From contig CM038711.1 of NCBI GenBank assembly GCA_021613375.1, forward strand, positions 18,415,194 to 18,479,193: a stretch of DNA of 64,000 nt, given 5' to 3'. The notes beneath the pieces were generated by a model, which was given only the letters and a program-made list of their open reading frames with translations, was not told the origin of the DNA and ran no database searches. Made by a program: the position numbers and the translations under genes. This stretch comes from Megaleporinus macrocephalus (Eukaryota; Chordata; Actinopteri; Characiformes; Anostomidae). Shown in pieces: positions 1-13,227 of the stretch. Each line of letters begins with the position of its first letter. The stretch's first letter is position 1.

Positions 1-831
1 GATCCTTTTCATATACTTTTTGTATGGCAGATAACTTTTATTTTATTCTGCAAATAAATTATTTTTTAGAAAACACTCAAGTTTCAGGACTCTTATTGTG
101 TTTTATTGTGAGGGGAAAAAAAGAGTTTTTTGGTGATGTTTGATTTTGAATGTAACATTTCTTGTGGAGTACCACAAGGTTCAGTTTTAAGGCCTTTGCT
201 TTTCTCTTTGTATGTTATCTTTAGGTGATAGCTAATCTATGCTATGTTAATATGCAATTATACATTTCAGGATGATGTTGACAGACTTACCAGGTGTCTT
301 AGATATTTCTCCGCGGAAATCACAAATTTGTATTGAAATCAAGAAATTATTATGATTATATAGATATTAAACTGTAACCACACACAAGGTAACTGCAACT
401 GATTAGTACAGAGTACATTTTGTTTTTGTATGTAAAACACAGTAATAAAAATAGAAAAACAGCAACACGAATTCACTCAACATAACAGACTTCCCTGTAG
501 ACTCACTATTAGGGCTGCAAAGTATATGCTTTTGAATATCATGAATAAAAAAGGATTGAAAAGAAAAGCAGTCAGGATTGTTTGAACAGCGTATTCCTTC
601 ATTGCAGCCGGGCTACACACAAATAAACTTTAATAAAGTTTTTAATAAAGTGTTATTTTATAAAAAACATTTAAAATATGTAATAAATTAAAAAAAAAAT
701 ATGATGGACCTGCAAAAAAGCCTTTTCTAAACTTTAAACTTTAAACATAATTTAGCGGTTTAGATGTAAACAAAGTCTGTCGGAGAGGCTAAATGTGAAA
801 TGTACTGTAGAAAAACTTACAGTCTCAGGTT
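1..831. other. AT-rich intergenic DNA, no gene seen
   Basis: Short open frames only, with no splice-framed coding signal and no recognisable domain. Runs of A/T and scattered polyadenylation-like hexamers are present, as expected of unconstrained teleost intergenic sequence. Confidence 0.6.
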
Positions 832-915
832 TCTTTGCAGTGGCAGTGATGGAAACCAGAGTTCACACCACATATATATACAATTTATTTACCCTCCAAA
901 ATGTCCAGTAAACCT
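832..915 (+). repeat. partial copy of dispersed element family B
   Basis: The start reads like GCAGTGGCAGTGATGGAAAC, followed by a CACACCACA-type stretch and a tract resembling other copies. The better copies lie at 31987-32510, 56230-56830 and, inverted, 59690-60118. Only the central part is preserved here. Confidence 0.4.
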
Positions 916-929
916 ACACATATTCTAAA

Positions 930-1480
930 GTAACATTTAGGGCACTTGGCAGACGCTCTTATCCAGAGTGATTAACGTAAGTGCTTTATGTTCTGTCAGA
1001 GTATGTATTTAGCTAGTACAAACAGGTTTAAGTCCAAACTACCCTTGAGCTCAAACACTGCCAGAAACAAAAGCCAGTACTTATACCTTGAGAGAACACA
1101 ACAAAATACAAGGTTAGCGTCAGTGCAATACCTAGCAAGACAGAAAAACCTAGAAAGAAGAGAATAAAATACAAGGTTACATACAGTATAAGTGCAGTTC
1201 CTAGTAATACCCAGCCAGTGTTTCTGCCTAAAAGATAAAAGAGTTAAGCGCAGCTGCGTGAGTGCAATATGATTCATTTAAATAATACAGTAGATTAGTG
1301 CTTATGACAGCTTCACAAAGAGACGGTGGTCTTTAGTCTGCGCTTGAAGACTGTAAGAGAGTCTGCTGTTCAGACAACCAATGAAAGTTCTTTCCACCAT
1401 CTGGGTACCAGGACAGAGAAGAGTCTTGTTACTTGTGTTTCATGTATCTTAAGGAATAAGTGGGTCGAGCTGTACTTGAA
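930..1480 (+). repeat. dispersed fish repeat with the GCAGACGCTCTTATCCAGAG-type motif
   Basis: Around 950-972 the sequence contains GCAGACGCTCTTATCCAGAG, a phrase I know from a very abundant teleost repeat. At 1325-1430 the text about a ratio of 'gtctttagtctgcgcttga' and 'accaggacagagaagagtct' phrases matches the 3' part of the same type of element as I remember it. No protein is encoded. The family name is not certain. Confidence 0.5.
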
Positions 1481-1649
1481 GCTTGAAGGGCTCGAGGTAC
1501 AGATCGTACAGAAGTTACATATTGTGTCATCATGCTGTCATTTTATACCACACACTCATTTGCACAATCAGATCTGAATAAACTACTAGTGGTGTGTGAG
1601 CATGGATACAGGAGAGCTTAGTTAACCGTTTCAAGGACCAGTATTTGAG

Positions 1650-4600
1650 TCAAATATACATTTGGATATCAAGCAATGAAGGAGAAAATTAACAGCTGCA
1701 GTTGAGTAAAACTCAGTGTTTCACATGGCTTTGAATGTAACTGTTTTACTTGTATTTGTGACAGGTCAACTACTCTAGCTGGCATTGACAGAAAAAAGCC
1801 AAAAATAATAAAAAAAAAATGTATGTGCTTAATCAATAAATCAATATGGCCCATCATATACTGAGAAGAAAAAAACACCTCTTACAGCTGCACTGGTTAG
1901 TTCTAGTGTTAGTTCTTTAGTTCAGAGAAAGCAGCCTCTATGATCAGTGAATGAAAGATCTCATTTGACTAGTTTAAAATTGAAATGTACATTCCTGTGA
2001 GCTGCTACATTATCATTCTGTTACTGCTGCTAGTAAACCAGTTTTCTATGTTTGCATTTTGCACGGTTGCCAACTTTGATGGCTTTGGCGTGTGACCATT
2101 TGGGTTCTTTTCGCTACTCCCGCACTGTGCAAAAGAATGTCAACCCAACCAACCAAAAATGTGTACCAACTGGAAAAGGGAAAATGGGTTTCAGTGTTCT
2201 ATTACAAACTAATACAACTGCAGTAAACACTATTTAAGTATCCCTGCCTATGCGCAAGGTGTTTATTCTTATTTTTAACCAAACTCTAACCTATCTATAG
2301 CAATCTTTACCAGGTACTCGTGTTAATGGCTATTGTTTGAGTATCAGGAGATACACTGGAGTAAAAAGAAAATGAAATGAAATTCAATAAAAATCATACA
2401 ATGACAGAAAATGTGCCAATAAATATGATTTGTGGTTCAAAATAGTGTTTTAAGCAGTACTGTAACAACAACAGTTTTGAATACAAAATTGAACATCTGA
2501 CTGTAGGAACCTGAAATCTCATTGCACTCACCTCACTAAGGTTTGCAGTCCTGGTATTGAGTTATGTTAACATTAGACAAAAAGCTGTTTAACCTAATAT
2601 CTGTTCATTAACTCTTACAGAAACTCTAATATCTAAAGTAGTCAGAAAGCACATCACCACAGAACATTTGAGCACTGCCTCATGATGTTTTAATGACTTC
2701 CTGATGGCCACATATATATCATTATAGGACTTGTCTGATCAGCTTCATGACACTTCTGTCTGATATTCGCTGAGGCAGCGGAAAGCTACCAATAATGTAT
2801 GTTAGTGGCTGGAATTTTGAGAACTCGCTATCAGCTCATCTCACTAATCCCCAGCATATTCGCCCAGACCTCTCTAAAGCAGCCTGCTGTGTTATATATT
2901 ATCATATATAGTGGTTTGCATTATTTAAACTGTAGAGTGCTCCAGCTGCCAAAACACAGAATTTCACTTGAGCCATTTTGTTTTAAAACCTGGGCTTTTT
3001 CTAGCTGTTACTTGACTTCTAGTGCTCACTTGGCTTAACTCCCACCCTGCAGCTTTGTTTATTGAATTATTTGGTGCAGTCTTCCTCCACTGCTGTGTGT
3101 ATTTTGTTAATTCCTCAGTTTTAAACTAGAGTATTCTTATGAAAATCTCACCTCACACGTTTTCCTTAAGCGACGTTAATTTAACTGACTGAGAACAAAA
3201 TGGTAATAGCAAAGAAAGATGCAGATTCCGGCAGAACACTGGAGACACTCAAGCACATCTATCTTGTTAGCGATTTATATGCTTGGGCATCCAGCTCATC
3301 ATGCAGTCTGCCAGATGCCATAGTCATGGGTCAGTTTGTTCGCCTGTGCCATATGGGGCTCTCCAAGAGCTTATTAAGCCTAACTTTTTTTTATTGAGGT
3401 ATCTCATGATGCTATTGCCTACAAATGGATAAACAGCTCTCCAGATGTTTTATTGCAGTGTGTTGTTAAAACTCTAGCTCCATACCAGAGCTTTCTACTG
3501 AACGAGTCAATGTAAAATTGCTGCAGTATATGTGTCACAAGTTTTTATGTAAAACATGGAATGATTTTAGAAGCTTCAAAAAAGTGTTGTTTTGACCTTT
3601 ATGGTTTTAATTGAAAGCCTAACTCACGGGTTGCCTCTTGTTTGACTAGTTCCACAAGATTGCACAGTTATGTGTGTATAACATCCGCCAGAGTACCAGT
3701 TCGTACTATACACCGACTTTCTACATAAGATTTTAGGGAGGATCTGCTAAAGATCACAAATAATGTATATCACCGTTCAGACGTTCTCATCATCAGCAAT
3801 AAATGATAGAGACTGGAGCATCAGAATGTAGGTGGAGATTAACATAGATATTACAAAGAAAAGTTATGTTGATGACATTTAGCTGTTGGATTCTCGCTAT
3901 CTAGTTAAGTGAGTGTTCATTGTTTCCACAAATAGTGATACACTGGCAGCAAACATCACTGCTAATTACTGGTGGTCTTTTTTACAATTTCAGAAATCAT
4001 TAGGCCTTCTCCGACTGCTACAGTCTTCAGAGTCTGCTGAAGTTTTAAATGTCTGTGTTCTGCAGTGAACATATTGCTACAAATCAGTCTGTTTGCAACA
4101 TGAGGCATAAGAAATATAGCGGTGATAGTTATAATTTAGTAGAATAACTTGTGGTTATACTGGGCATTTTATAGTTAACCATCAGGTTACTAATGTTAGC
4201 TAAGGGTTAGGGAGATACCTAAAAACCATAGCGTGACTGCACCCGTCCCCCACCTTCACACACGTGTGGTCTGCTGGACCTTAGGCCATACTTTACCCAG
4301 TGCCCTGGGCTGGTACTTACCAGCTTTACAGACACTTCTCACAATTCTCAATGTATACAATTCAGTTCCGCTGAACAACAACGCCAAGCAACACTGGACG
4401 TACAGGAAATGAAAATGGTTAAAGAAATACAGCTGTGAGCGTTCACCATATCAGCTTTGAACAGCATACAAAGTCTTTATCAGTACAAATGTTCACTGTT
4501 TGGTTAGATTTATTTTAATGTAAAAATCTTGATTATGCTATGTTTATCTTGTGTTTATTACACAATAAATAAATAATTAAATAAGCAATGGTATGCTTTC

Positions 4601-4737
4601 CTTAAGAATGATGTTGTAATAAACACTATATTATAACAACAGTACATTGCGCATAATACAACACATTGCATATGCAGTGACTACACAATGAAATTCTAAG
4701 CTTGTTTACATCTGAATACTGCAGACAGCCACACAAA

Positions 4738-4740
<3 letters not shown>
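1650..4740. other. intergenic, nothing recognised
   Basis: No exon-like frames with good splice sites, no RNA gene and no clear repeat family were recognised across this roughly 3-kb stretch. Short open frames are scattered and have no compositional bias. Confidence 0.5.

Positions 4741-4745
<5 letters not shown>

Positions 4746-4774
<29 letters not shown>
4746..4774. repeat. (AC)n microsatellite
   Basis: Near-perfect AC dinucleotide run preceded by ACACATAC-type interruptions. Confidence 0.95.
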
Positions 4775-4776
<2 letters not shown>

Positions 4777-5290
4777 AACAGTACACACATGCATAGTTAA
4801 TAGTATCATAGTAGTAAGACAATACATTATTAATAATTATTACTATACTTGATCATTATAATAATATAAATTGTATTATAATTGTTAATAATTGTATTGA
4901 ATAAGTAAAATAACATTGTGAACATCTGATATCGCCTGTGATCTTTTACTGACTGCAGAAATACAGAATGTTAAACTTACTGTTACACTTAGACACTGAC
5001 AGGTTGATAAGGAGAGTACTGGCACTTTATTTTCACTTTCTATCACCAACTACACCCACTACAGTTAAACAGTGGGTAATGCAACATCTTTTGATTAAGC
5101 TATTTTATTTCATTTTAAAACCTGTGACTGTAAGCATGTGCACTCACAAGCAGCAGCAGGGGCAGATTCAAGCATTCCATCATTATGGTGGAGGTGCTGG
5201 AGGTAGCTTCTCTACTATTGCACACACTATTTTCTTTCCAAACAGTTCCCTGCTCACCAGAACTGTCCACCCCTTTGAGCCGAGCTCAAA

Positions 5291-5738
5291 ATGGAGAATG
5301 AAGCATGCTTCTCTCTGAGGGAGCTGGGCGAGAACGTTCTGGAGTCTGCCAAATGTGCTTGCTCCAGGCCATCCTATACATGCCCATCAGTAAGAGAAGG
5401 AGTTTTCATGAATAAGCATGAAATGCAGATAACCCCATGATGACATAAGAGCTGTGCTCTCACCTCTCTCCCTCAGAGAACACTTCCTACGAAGCTAACG
5501 AGGGCTGCAGCAGAGACGCCTGTATAATTTGTCACGTTTTGTTTTTCAGAAACTAATTCTTCCACCATGGGCCAATATGTTCCACCAAATGTTCACCGAA
5601 CTGCAGCATTCCGCCTCGCTCGCAGCAGAGCCCCAGACACAGATGAATCAGTTTGAAGTGCTCTGGCTGACACAGGTTACGGTGACGAAGAGCTTAAAAA
5701 CCTCTTACCTTCACTTATTCTATCCGTTCCACTGGTGA
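5291..5738 (+). other. weak candidate two-exon coding unit, function unknown
   Basis: An ATG at 5291 opens 33 codons (start MENEACFSLRELGENVL) ending at 5389, directly before a good donor GTAAGAG. After a 160-nt gap, a T-rich tract ending TTTTTCAG gives an acceptor at 5549. From 5550 the same phase stays open for 62 codons (with PPWANMFHQMF) to a stop at 5736-5738. The second segment also carries a near-ideal Kozak ATG (CCACCATGG, about 5565) in another frame, which closes after 29 codons. I recognise no family. The GC content is slightly above the surroundings. It may be chance, a decayed exon or a lncRNA; I give it little weight. Confidence 0.12.
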
Positions 5739-6304
5739 GCTATTTCACTAATGTCATTCCACTGAAACAGTTCTTACTAAGATTAGAACATTTTATATGC
5801 TTGTGTGCGCATATCCATAAGATCTGAAAGATGCTTTCATCAGTTTAAAGCAAATCTTGAGCAGCTATTTAAACAAAAGATGTAAAGATGTCAGAATTTT
5901 ACTGCAGGGAGAAATTTAAATACATTCTAAGTGAAAGAATGTCAGTCAGCAATCATAATGATGTAAGAGTTTATGTATTTCACACAGTTTTACTTTAGCA
6001 TGGAATGCTATAAGCATTTCTCCAGTGCCAGCTTTATTTTTCCACCAGTCGGCATTACAGTAATATAATGTATTAAAGTGTGCAGAAGGGCGAGTGGACG
6101 AGGGCTTGTTAGAATCTTGCTTGAAAGCGTATTCTATGCCATTTGATTTCAGGGAGCCAAATCAATAAAGACAGAGTAAATTAGAGAATATTGTCTCTAA
6201 TTTACTATGAGCTCTAGATGCCAGAACTAACACTGTGTGTTTACATACACCTAATAATCCGATAACTGCAGAACATCAGATTTTATCAGTAGTCCGTCTG
6301 ACAC

Positions 6305-6562
6305 AAATATATCGTCGCTGTCCAATGAAAAACAAATATCTCCAAAATAGCAACTTTACAGGAGAGGCCAAAAACAGTCTTTACTTTCAATGTAAGTCAA
6401 TGGAACCAGTTTTTTTTTCCAAGTGATTCTGAAGCATTTCTATTGGTCCATTTGTCCTGGAAATTGTACACAATGGCAGCTGGCGTGTTCAAATGATGTA
6501 GAAAAATGAAAATTGACAAATATGGAGATACATGTTTTTCATTGGACAGTGACAATCAGTAA
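6305..6562. mobile_element. short hairpin (MITE-like) element, family A copy 1
   Basis: The left end contains ATCGTCGCTGTCCAATGAAA and the right end contains TTTTTCATTGGACAGTGAC, which are reverse complements with few mismatches. Nested inside are a TATCTCCA / TGGAGATA pair and a tract resembling 'ctttcaatgtaagtcaatgg'. Related copies, inverted or degraded, lie at 23570-23812 and 58160-58290. The terminal inverted repeats and lack of an ORF suggest a non-autonomous DNA transposon; the superfamily is not assigned. Confidence 0.65.
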
Positions 6563-7710
6563 CCAAATAATGGAACAACTCTGGGGCTACATGAGTCAAT
6601 AGATGGATTTCTGCTCTGCAGCTAGCCAATAATCTCACAGGAAAAGACAGTATGTGAAGGTAACATAATGTAAAAACTTGAGCAAAAAAACGTGAATATT
6701 TAAATCCTTCATTTTATCAAGCAGGTAGCTGATTCTAGCATCGCTCCAAAAGTGTTTTATAGCCATCTCCTGGTTCATGTGTTGAACACTGCTTGCTTAT
6801 TACCAGTACCACACATGCACTGAAGATTCTGATTACTGAGTTAGAATTCAGTTCTCTTCACTGGGATTTCTGGTCCTTAATCCAATCTAAGAAATCTGGT
6901 TATGCTGTTTGAATGACCCTTGAATACTTAGATACCTGAGTAAATCTGATTATAATCAAATTATTAAGTGCACTTATAAACTGTTCATAAGCTCCTGAGG
7001 CCCCTTGGCTAAGCCCCTTGGTCTTTGGAGCTCCCACCTTCACTGTGACGGTAACACACACATAAAAAAGACCTAAAAATAGCTTCAACCAACTACTTGC
7101 AGTGTCTGCACATTTTATGGCATTAATTATTTTAAATATGGTGCAGGGTTTGGCCTGAGAGCTCTTTATTTCATTTATTTACTCATCACATATTTAAGAG
7201 ATATTTGTTCATTTAATTGTTGCACCTGCAGTGGACTGTCCCAAGTCGTTAAGCCACCTTGGGCCTTGTAATCTGAGACCCTTGGTGTTAAAAGGCCCCT
7301 GGGCACTGTAATCCATTCCTGAAAGAAAGACTTTTAAAAGATTAGCTTTACTGCACTGTAACTGTAAACTGTGTAAACTATCATTCTTATTTATATGTGA
7401 CAGAGTAAGAAAGCTGCTCTGAGCTTATTATAGAGAATGCATGGAGAGAATACACTGTAGAGAAAATGTAGTTAATGTAAAAATGAGACTGTGTTACTTT
7501 GAAAAGTTAGCTGCACATGTAAGAACATTCCTGTTTGTCTGAAGATTGATGAATTCCATTGGTTTTTCTCCTGTTTCATCACACTGCTTTCAAAACCCAA
7601 AGGCACCGGCTGCCGAAATGATTCAGTGCGGTCTTAAAATAGCTGGACAGTTTCCGTTGTTTTGGCTCTGTAGTGAAACATATGGCAGCACATGCCACAA
7701 TGTATTCAAA
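6563..7710. other. intergenic, nothing recognised
   Basis: No coding exon, RNA gene or repeat could be supported in this stretch. Confidence 0.5.
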
Positions 7711-7714
7711 TTCA

Positions 7715-8963
7715 GATGCAAATTTGAAAATTGCATTCCCACTATGAGTGAACATTATTAAAGAGAGAATTAAATTCAAATGCAAAATGTATATTTGCAT
7801 TTCTAGGTATAATAGCTCTTGAGATTAATCATTATTAATCCCCGATGTGCAATTGCATTTGTGGGATAGCACAGTGTTCCTCTTGGAGGAACTTATAATA
7901 AGATGGTTTTGGAAAACTGCTGCCCAGCTCATCAGCAGTTCGTCAGCAGCTCTAACAGGCATGCTAAAGCAGGAAAGGCACCAAAATGTGCAGCATCATC
8001 CTTCTTCTGTGAGTCTCTGTTCATAGTGTCACTAACATTAGCCCCTGTCACACTGACGGGCTCTTTTAATTGGTCAAAAATCACTTCCACACAAAACAAC
8101 AGCTTCTTAATAAGCACTGACTGTCTACAAGTGAGCTAAAGCAGGTACACAGTGAAATATGCAGGAGGTGTTGATCTAGGACAGTGTGTTCTCTGTTTTC
8201 AGAGCCTGAAACAGTTATGTCCTGGTGCCTGTTCCACCTTAAATGGTGGAGGAGTTACATTTTTGCCTGAATGTAATTGCTGCACCATTTAAGGTGGAAT
8301 AGTACTTTTTTTAATTTAAGAACATGGTGAACAAATGCTGGTAGTGTTTTTTGATGAAGTGTATTAAGTGTAACCTATCATCCACCTATAAATATGAGTT
8401 GCAGTAGGACAGTCTTTAACCTCGGTGTTCCTGCAGCTATTTTTATTCAGAAAATCACGTTTTTATACAGAATATTCCTCAACCTGGTTAGGGAGTATTA
8501 AAATGCCACTAGTAGCGGTTGTTAATGCTAGCTTTGTATTGTAAAGCAATATTGTAAAGCTTTGTATTGTAAAGCTCTGTGTCTAAACCACTGACCACAG
8601 GTTAGATTTGTCACATCCTCTTAAAACACATCCCACACTTAAAAGTCCCTCATGATGCCACACCCACAGTGTTTGATCGACAGGAAGCCTCGCTGACAGT
8701 GAAAATGCAAACAGGCATTACAATTAATAATACAAACAGGACTGTAACTGCATTTTCAGTTCAGTTGCACATCAGGGACTGAATTGACTATGACTTCATA
8801 GATTGTTACCACAATGAAAATTAAACATCAGAAGCATTTTAAAATCAGAAATTCAAATACAAGCAGACATTTTACACTTGAATTTTAATTATGTCTTTAA
8901 TAACGCACACTCACATTGGGAGTGTAAATACATAACTTGCATTTGAATTTTCAAATTTGCATT
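7715..8963. repeat. inverted sequence pair, possible ends of a non-autonomous DNA element
   Basis: Near 7717-7742 the sequence reads GCAAATTTGAAAATTGCATT. Near 8935-8963 the reverse complement recurs (GAATTTTCAAATTTGCATTT). Each arm is also followed inwards by related AAATGCAA / TTGCATTT words. The 1.2-kb span has no transposase. This could be the inverted ends of one element or two insertions of one repeat in opposite orientation. Confidence 0.3.
8232..8299. repeat. 68-bp near-perfect palindrome
   Basis: TTCCACCTTAAATGGTGGAG on the left is mirrored by CTGCACCATTTAAGGTGGAA on the right. The inner GTTACATT / AATGTAAT words also pair, leaving a loop of under 10 nt. It looks like a miniature hairpin element. 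Confidence 0.7.
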
Positions 8964-8967
8964 TTGA

Positions 8968-9080
8968 CCATGCGATGGACTGGTGTCCTGTCCATGGTGT
9001 ACCCCGCCTTCGCCCAATTATGCTGGGATTGGCTCCAGGCTCCTCCCCATTTCTAGGGGCCATAATAAATTGAACAGTCT
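8968..9080 (+). mobile_element. LINE/SINE 3' tail fragment (L2-type)
   Basis: The sequence contains GGTGTACCCCGCCTTCGCCC followed by GGGATTGGCTCCAG. This is the 3'-tail phrase shared by fish L2-type LINEs and the SINEs that borrow their tails. Only the tail is present, as expected for a 5'-truncated insertion. Confidence 0.75.
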
Positions 9081-9084
9081 AACA

Positions 9085-11730
9085 TGATCTTAAATAAAAT
9101 GTCTATCAATAACAGCCTGTAGTTTTCTTCAGTGGGGTTTGGGTTGGTTGACAGAGTAGTCAAGAACTTTTGTAGTGCTGAAAAACTGCATAGTTGATTG
9201 AGTAGTATTTTATCGGGTCCTGCAGCAGCTTGAGGTTCCCTGTTTGTTGGATGTGTGCAGTGTAGATGAACACTTCAGAAATTATCTTGCTTCTGCTGTT
9301 GACAGCCACATCAATCAAAACAATTGAGTCAGATCCACTGAGTCACTCAATTCCAATCTTCAGCCCCATGATGGCATGATTTACTGGCTTCAGAATATGT
9401 GCCCATATTTAATAATAAGGTACATCCCAAAGACCAAGGAGAGGGTCGCAATCATAGGTAGGCCTGGACGTGCCTGGCTCTAACCGAATTGATTACAGGC
9501 CTACTCAATCAAATCAGGAATGAATATTCAATAAGCTATTGTTTTAAAAATGAAATTGGATTTTTTATGAGTGCTGTTATTATATTCTAGTGCTGCTATT
9601 GTATTACTGCTTTGCAACCTTTGCTATCTGCCAGTGCCTTAGTTCATTATCAGTGCACAAGAGTTTGAATTTGAAGCTCCAGTTGCAGTTAAAAAATGTT
9701 ATTGTGGATGTTTAGCAGTGACCTTCTGTCCCCTAGAATAAGTCATTTTCTAACTGTCCAAAGTCAGAAAAATAAAGTATCATCAGTTTTTTTAGTAAAT
9801 TTGATTCCTGCAAAAGGGCATTTTTTAAATGGCGAGTGTTTATATTATGTTACATCACTGTTACTACAATGCATTGAGTCAAGACATAAAGAGACTGGTA
9901 ATGTTTTCCATGCCTAATTTAGCAGTAAGATTTTTGGTTTGAGCTGTTAGGTTTACTGTGTTGTTTTATAATCACCTTGTCACATCACAGTTGTCCAGTT
10001 TTATGTCCATCATGTCTTTTTTGGTACCGGCTACTGTTCCAGTATGCTTTAGCCTAGAATGTTAAGATTTAAGATTTTAACTTTATTGTGTTTTCTCATC
10101 ATCACTGCACATCCAAACTGTGTGACTTTATCTTAGATATGTTATTGACATTGGCCAAACATGCCTGAGTGGACACAAGCTTTAGAATGAAGGAGGTTGC
10201 AGTGTTGGTTGTGTTTATGTTGTGTTTTCTGGTTGATTGCTATTGTTTTTTATCACCATAAAGCAGAAGTTGCTTGGAAAATATATCCACTAACTTTTTC
10301 ACAGGCCTACAGTACTGTGCTGTGCCATCAGGGAAGTTTTTGTATTTGTTTTCTAAGATTAATATGCGTAACCACCAACATGTTACTGGTATTAAAAATC
10401 ACTAAACACATAGGCATGTATTTTTTTTGCATTTTTTTCATAATACGATACAGTGATAAAAAGTTAGGAAATAATTGTTGTTATATGACATTTTTATATT
10501 GCCACATTTTTAACTGGCATTCACACCTGTTTAGTCCTCCTGTTGAAATTTAACAGAGACAGGTAACAGCTGGCATCATTGCAGAATTTATTAGCAATAA
10601 TGTAATGACAAAGCTGGCTAAAAGAGCTCAGCATGTATATTTTTTTCTGCTAGACTTTTAAACACTGTGTCCACTCACCGTCCACTCTATATTTAACCAT
10701 AACAACTGAATGGAAATGTGTGCATAAGGTTCATACAATAATTTCTGTTCATTCAAGTGTAGGCTTGTGTGTTTGAGTGTAGGGACAAAACAACACAAAC
10801 TGACACCGTTGCTTATAGACTGTATGTTTTCTAAAGCTGAAAAAAGACTCTATTATGTTTATTTCAAGGTCAAGATTTTTCTCTCGCTGACAAACCCAGA
10901 GGACATTAAATATCTTTTTATAGGCTCTTTACATAAGAAAAGTTGGTTGTGCTTGCACACCTACATAGGGGTTTTCGAATCAACATACAAATGAAAACTC
11001 TCACGATCCACAGCCTACAAGGCTCATTTTTTACTTTATAATAGATGTTGCATATTTATTCACAGTACTGCCAGCCTATTCAGTCGTATAGGTTTTTAAA
11101 GATATGACCTTATTTAAAGGTCGCTGCAGAAGAAGTCTAGTGCACCACATGCAAACTTAAATTCTCAGCTGTTCTTCAGCTCTGGGTGCATACAGCAAGT
11201 TGAAAGAGTGTCTGTTTAAGTGGACAGACAAGTGAAGTATGTCTGAACTGGCTCGTAAGTCGACTCAACTGCTTATTTCCTTTGACTTTGATTCTCCCTT
11301 ACAGAGCTGACTGAAGAACCAAGTAGAGTCCTGTGGGGGAGAGTGAAAGCATTGCTCAGGGTTTCAAGAAGAGGAAGACAGGAGCTAATCAAGACTCAGG
11401 GGCCGACTTTGCAGAGATGTTACACTGCGGTGGGCTCAGCTTCACTGCATTGCACACCATGCTGGGAAGGGGAGGGATAGGACCTGAACTGAAAACAGCA
11501 TTCCTAAAAAACTTGATCATAGACAGTAGCTGTTACACCCTCAGATCCTCTTGCCGAGGATCTTGCCACATATGTGTATTAGTATTATTAGCCAGTATAT
11601 GAGGTTCATCCACCTTAGATTTTATCAGGCACATGTACCTTATGAGCAGGTTTGTAAGCTTCTAGTTACTGGATGTAGCCCATCTGCTGCTGCACAATTC
11701 ATCAGCCATCTATCAATAAAAGGGACCACC
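9085..11730. other. intergenic, nothing recognised
   Basis: Several open frames of 70-118 codons occur (for example at 10197-10553), but they are hydrophobic and AT-driven. They have no splice sites or start context that would support a gene. Confidence 0.5.
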
Positions 11731-11734
11731 TTAG

Positions 11735-12460
11735 GTTAAGGTTAAGGTTTATTCATATATATAGCACTTTTTACAACAGATGTTGTCACAAAGCAGCTTT
11801 ACAGAAAAAATCTGCAGGTCCAACCTGCCAATGAGCAAGCAAAGGAGAAACTCCCTCAAATCCAGAAGAAGAAAGCTCAAGAGGAACCAGGCTCAAAAAG
11901 GGGAACCAATCATCCAAGAACAAATACAATAAGAAAAAGACTGACCACTTTAGGCTGATAGGAGCAGGAGAAGAAAACGTCTTTGATTAAGTAAGCAGAC
12001 GGAATCTTGGATGGTGCCAGTGGATCATGCAGGCGAGTTTTCCGCGAGTCACTGGACAGCATGAAGCTCTGCGATGGGAAAACTGGTCCAGAATGCAGGC
12101 AAACAGGGATAGCCAGTCAAGGCAGACAAAGCAGCAGCATCAGACTGCAGGATGAGCAGCTGGTCTGCATCACACTACATGGGATGGGCAGTTGTTGAGC
12201 TCAACAAGAGAAACACACGGTTAGTTAGTTGTGCTGTGGGTAACAAAGAACTGTATATAGTGTGCATAGTAAGGTGCAGTAGTAACTCCGGCAGGCCTGG
12301 ATATTACAGCATAGCTAAAAATAAAGAGCCAGAAGGTAACAAAGAAGGGCTCCCTAAGACGTTAGCCCCCCTCTGCTTCACCATCAGCAAACTTGAGGTA
12401 GCACGTGAGAGCAGCAGGACGACAGTACTGTCATTCTCAGTGTACCATATTTTTTGTCAG
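11735..12460 (+). repeat. dispersed fish element (non-coding, probably non-autonomous DNA transposon)
   Basis: The span holds phrases I associate with an abundant otophysan repeat: CACAAAGCAGCTTTACAGAA (about 11789), AGAGGAACCAGGCTCAAAAA (about 11880), GAGCTCAACAAGAGAAACAC (about 12196), and the string 'ctccggcaggcctgg' near 12285. No intact ORF. The family assignment is from memory and unverified; the end boundaries are approximate. Confidence 0.5.
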
Positions 12461-12469
12461 TGAACCCCC

Positions 12470-13222
12470 AGATCTGCACCTTTTATCTAATGAACAAACT
12501 AATTACCAAACGCTTGACTGAACATGTAGGACCACCAGTAGTACTTGAGCCTCTTGTATCCCCCTGCTGTACTCACTATGTACTTTTGACTGAGTGGCCA
12601 CTTCCTGTTCTTCCACCACTATCAAGTTTGCTGACGACACTGTTGTGGTGGGTCTGCTCTCTGACAGTGATGAGAGATTCTATCTGGAGGAGATTAAACA
12701 CCTAGAGAACTGGTGCCGGACAATAATCTCCCTCTTAACATCAGTAAGACAATAGAGCTGACAGTGGACTGCAGCAAGAAGCTGGAGAGGAGCTACCAGG
12801 ATATCTGGATCAACAGAGCTGCAGTGGAAAGAGTAGACAGTTTCAAGCACCTTGGAGTTCACATCTCGCAGGACCTGTCATGGTCCAGCCACATCAACTT
12901 TCTGGTGAAGAAAGGCCTGTCTACCACCTCAGACGCCCACCATGGTGCTTTCGATTGTCCACCATCGAAAGCATCCTTAGAAGGAACATCACAGCCTGGT
13001 TTGAGAACACCAAACAGGATAGACAGGTTCTATAGAGAGTGGTGTGTTCAGCAAAGGGCATCATTCGAACCACGCTTCCTGACCTGCTGACCATTTACTA
13101 CAAGCAATAGTGTACCAATGAGGCCAGGGAAGTGTTTTTCCTTGCTGAAGGCAAACCCAGAGAGGATGAGGAGGAGCTTCTTCCCACAAATCATCCAGGC
13201 TCTGAACCAAGCCAGCAACTAA
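12470..13222 (+). pseudogene. broken LINE ORF2 fragment (reverse transcriptase C-terminal part)
   Basis: At 12624-12710 one frame reads KFADDTVVVGLLSDSDERFY and continues to LENWC. The FADD box (12627-12638) is the catalytic aspartate pair of non-LTR reverse transcriptases. A frameshift at about 12711 moves the homology to the frame from 12713, with NNLPLNISKTIELTVD, then FKHLGVHISQDLSWSSHINF, typical of the post-RT region of fish Rex1/Babar- or L2-like LINEs. Further frameshifts lead to an approximate C-terminus near 13190 (a 'SSHKSSRL'-like end in another frame). The upstream endonuclease and most of the RT are missing. The element is dead. It abuts the minisatellite that begins at about 13228. 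Confidence 0.75.
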
Positions 13223-13227
13223 GACCA

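Noticed and set aside
10197..10553. 118-codon hydrophobic frame
   Set aside because: AT-rich, Cys/Phe/Ile-heavy chance frame with no start context or related sequence that I recognise.
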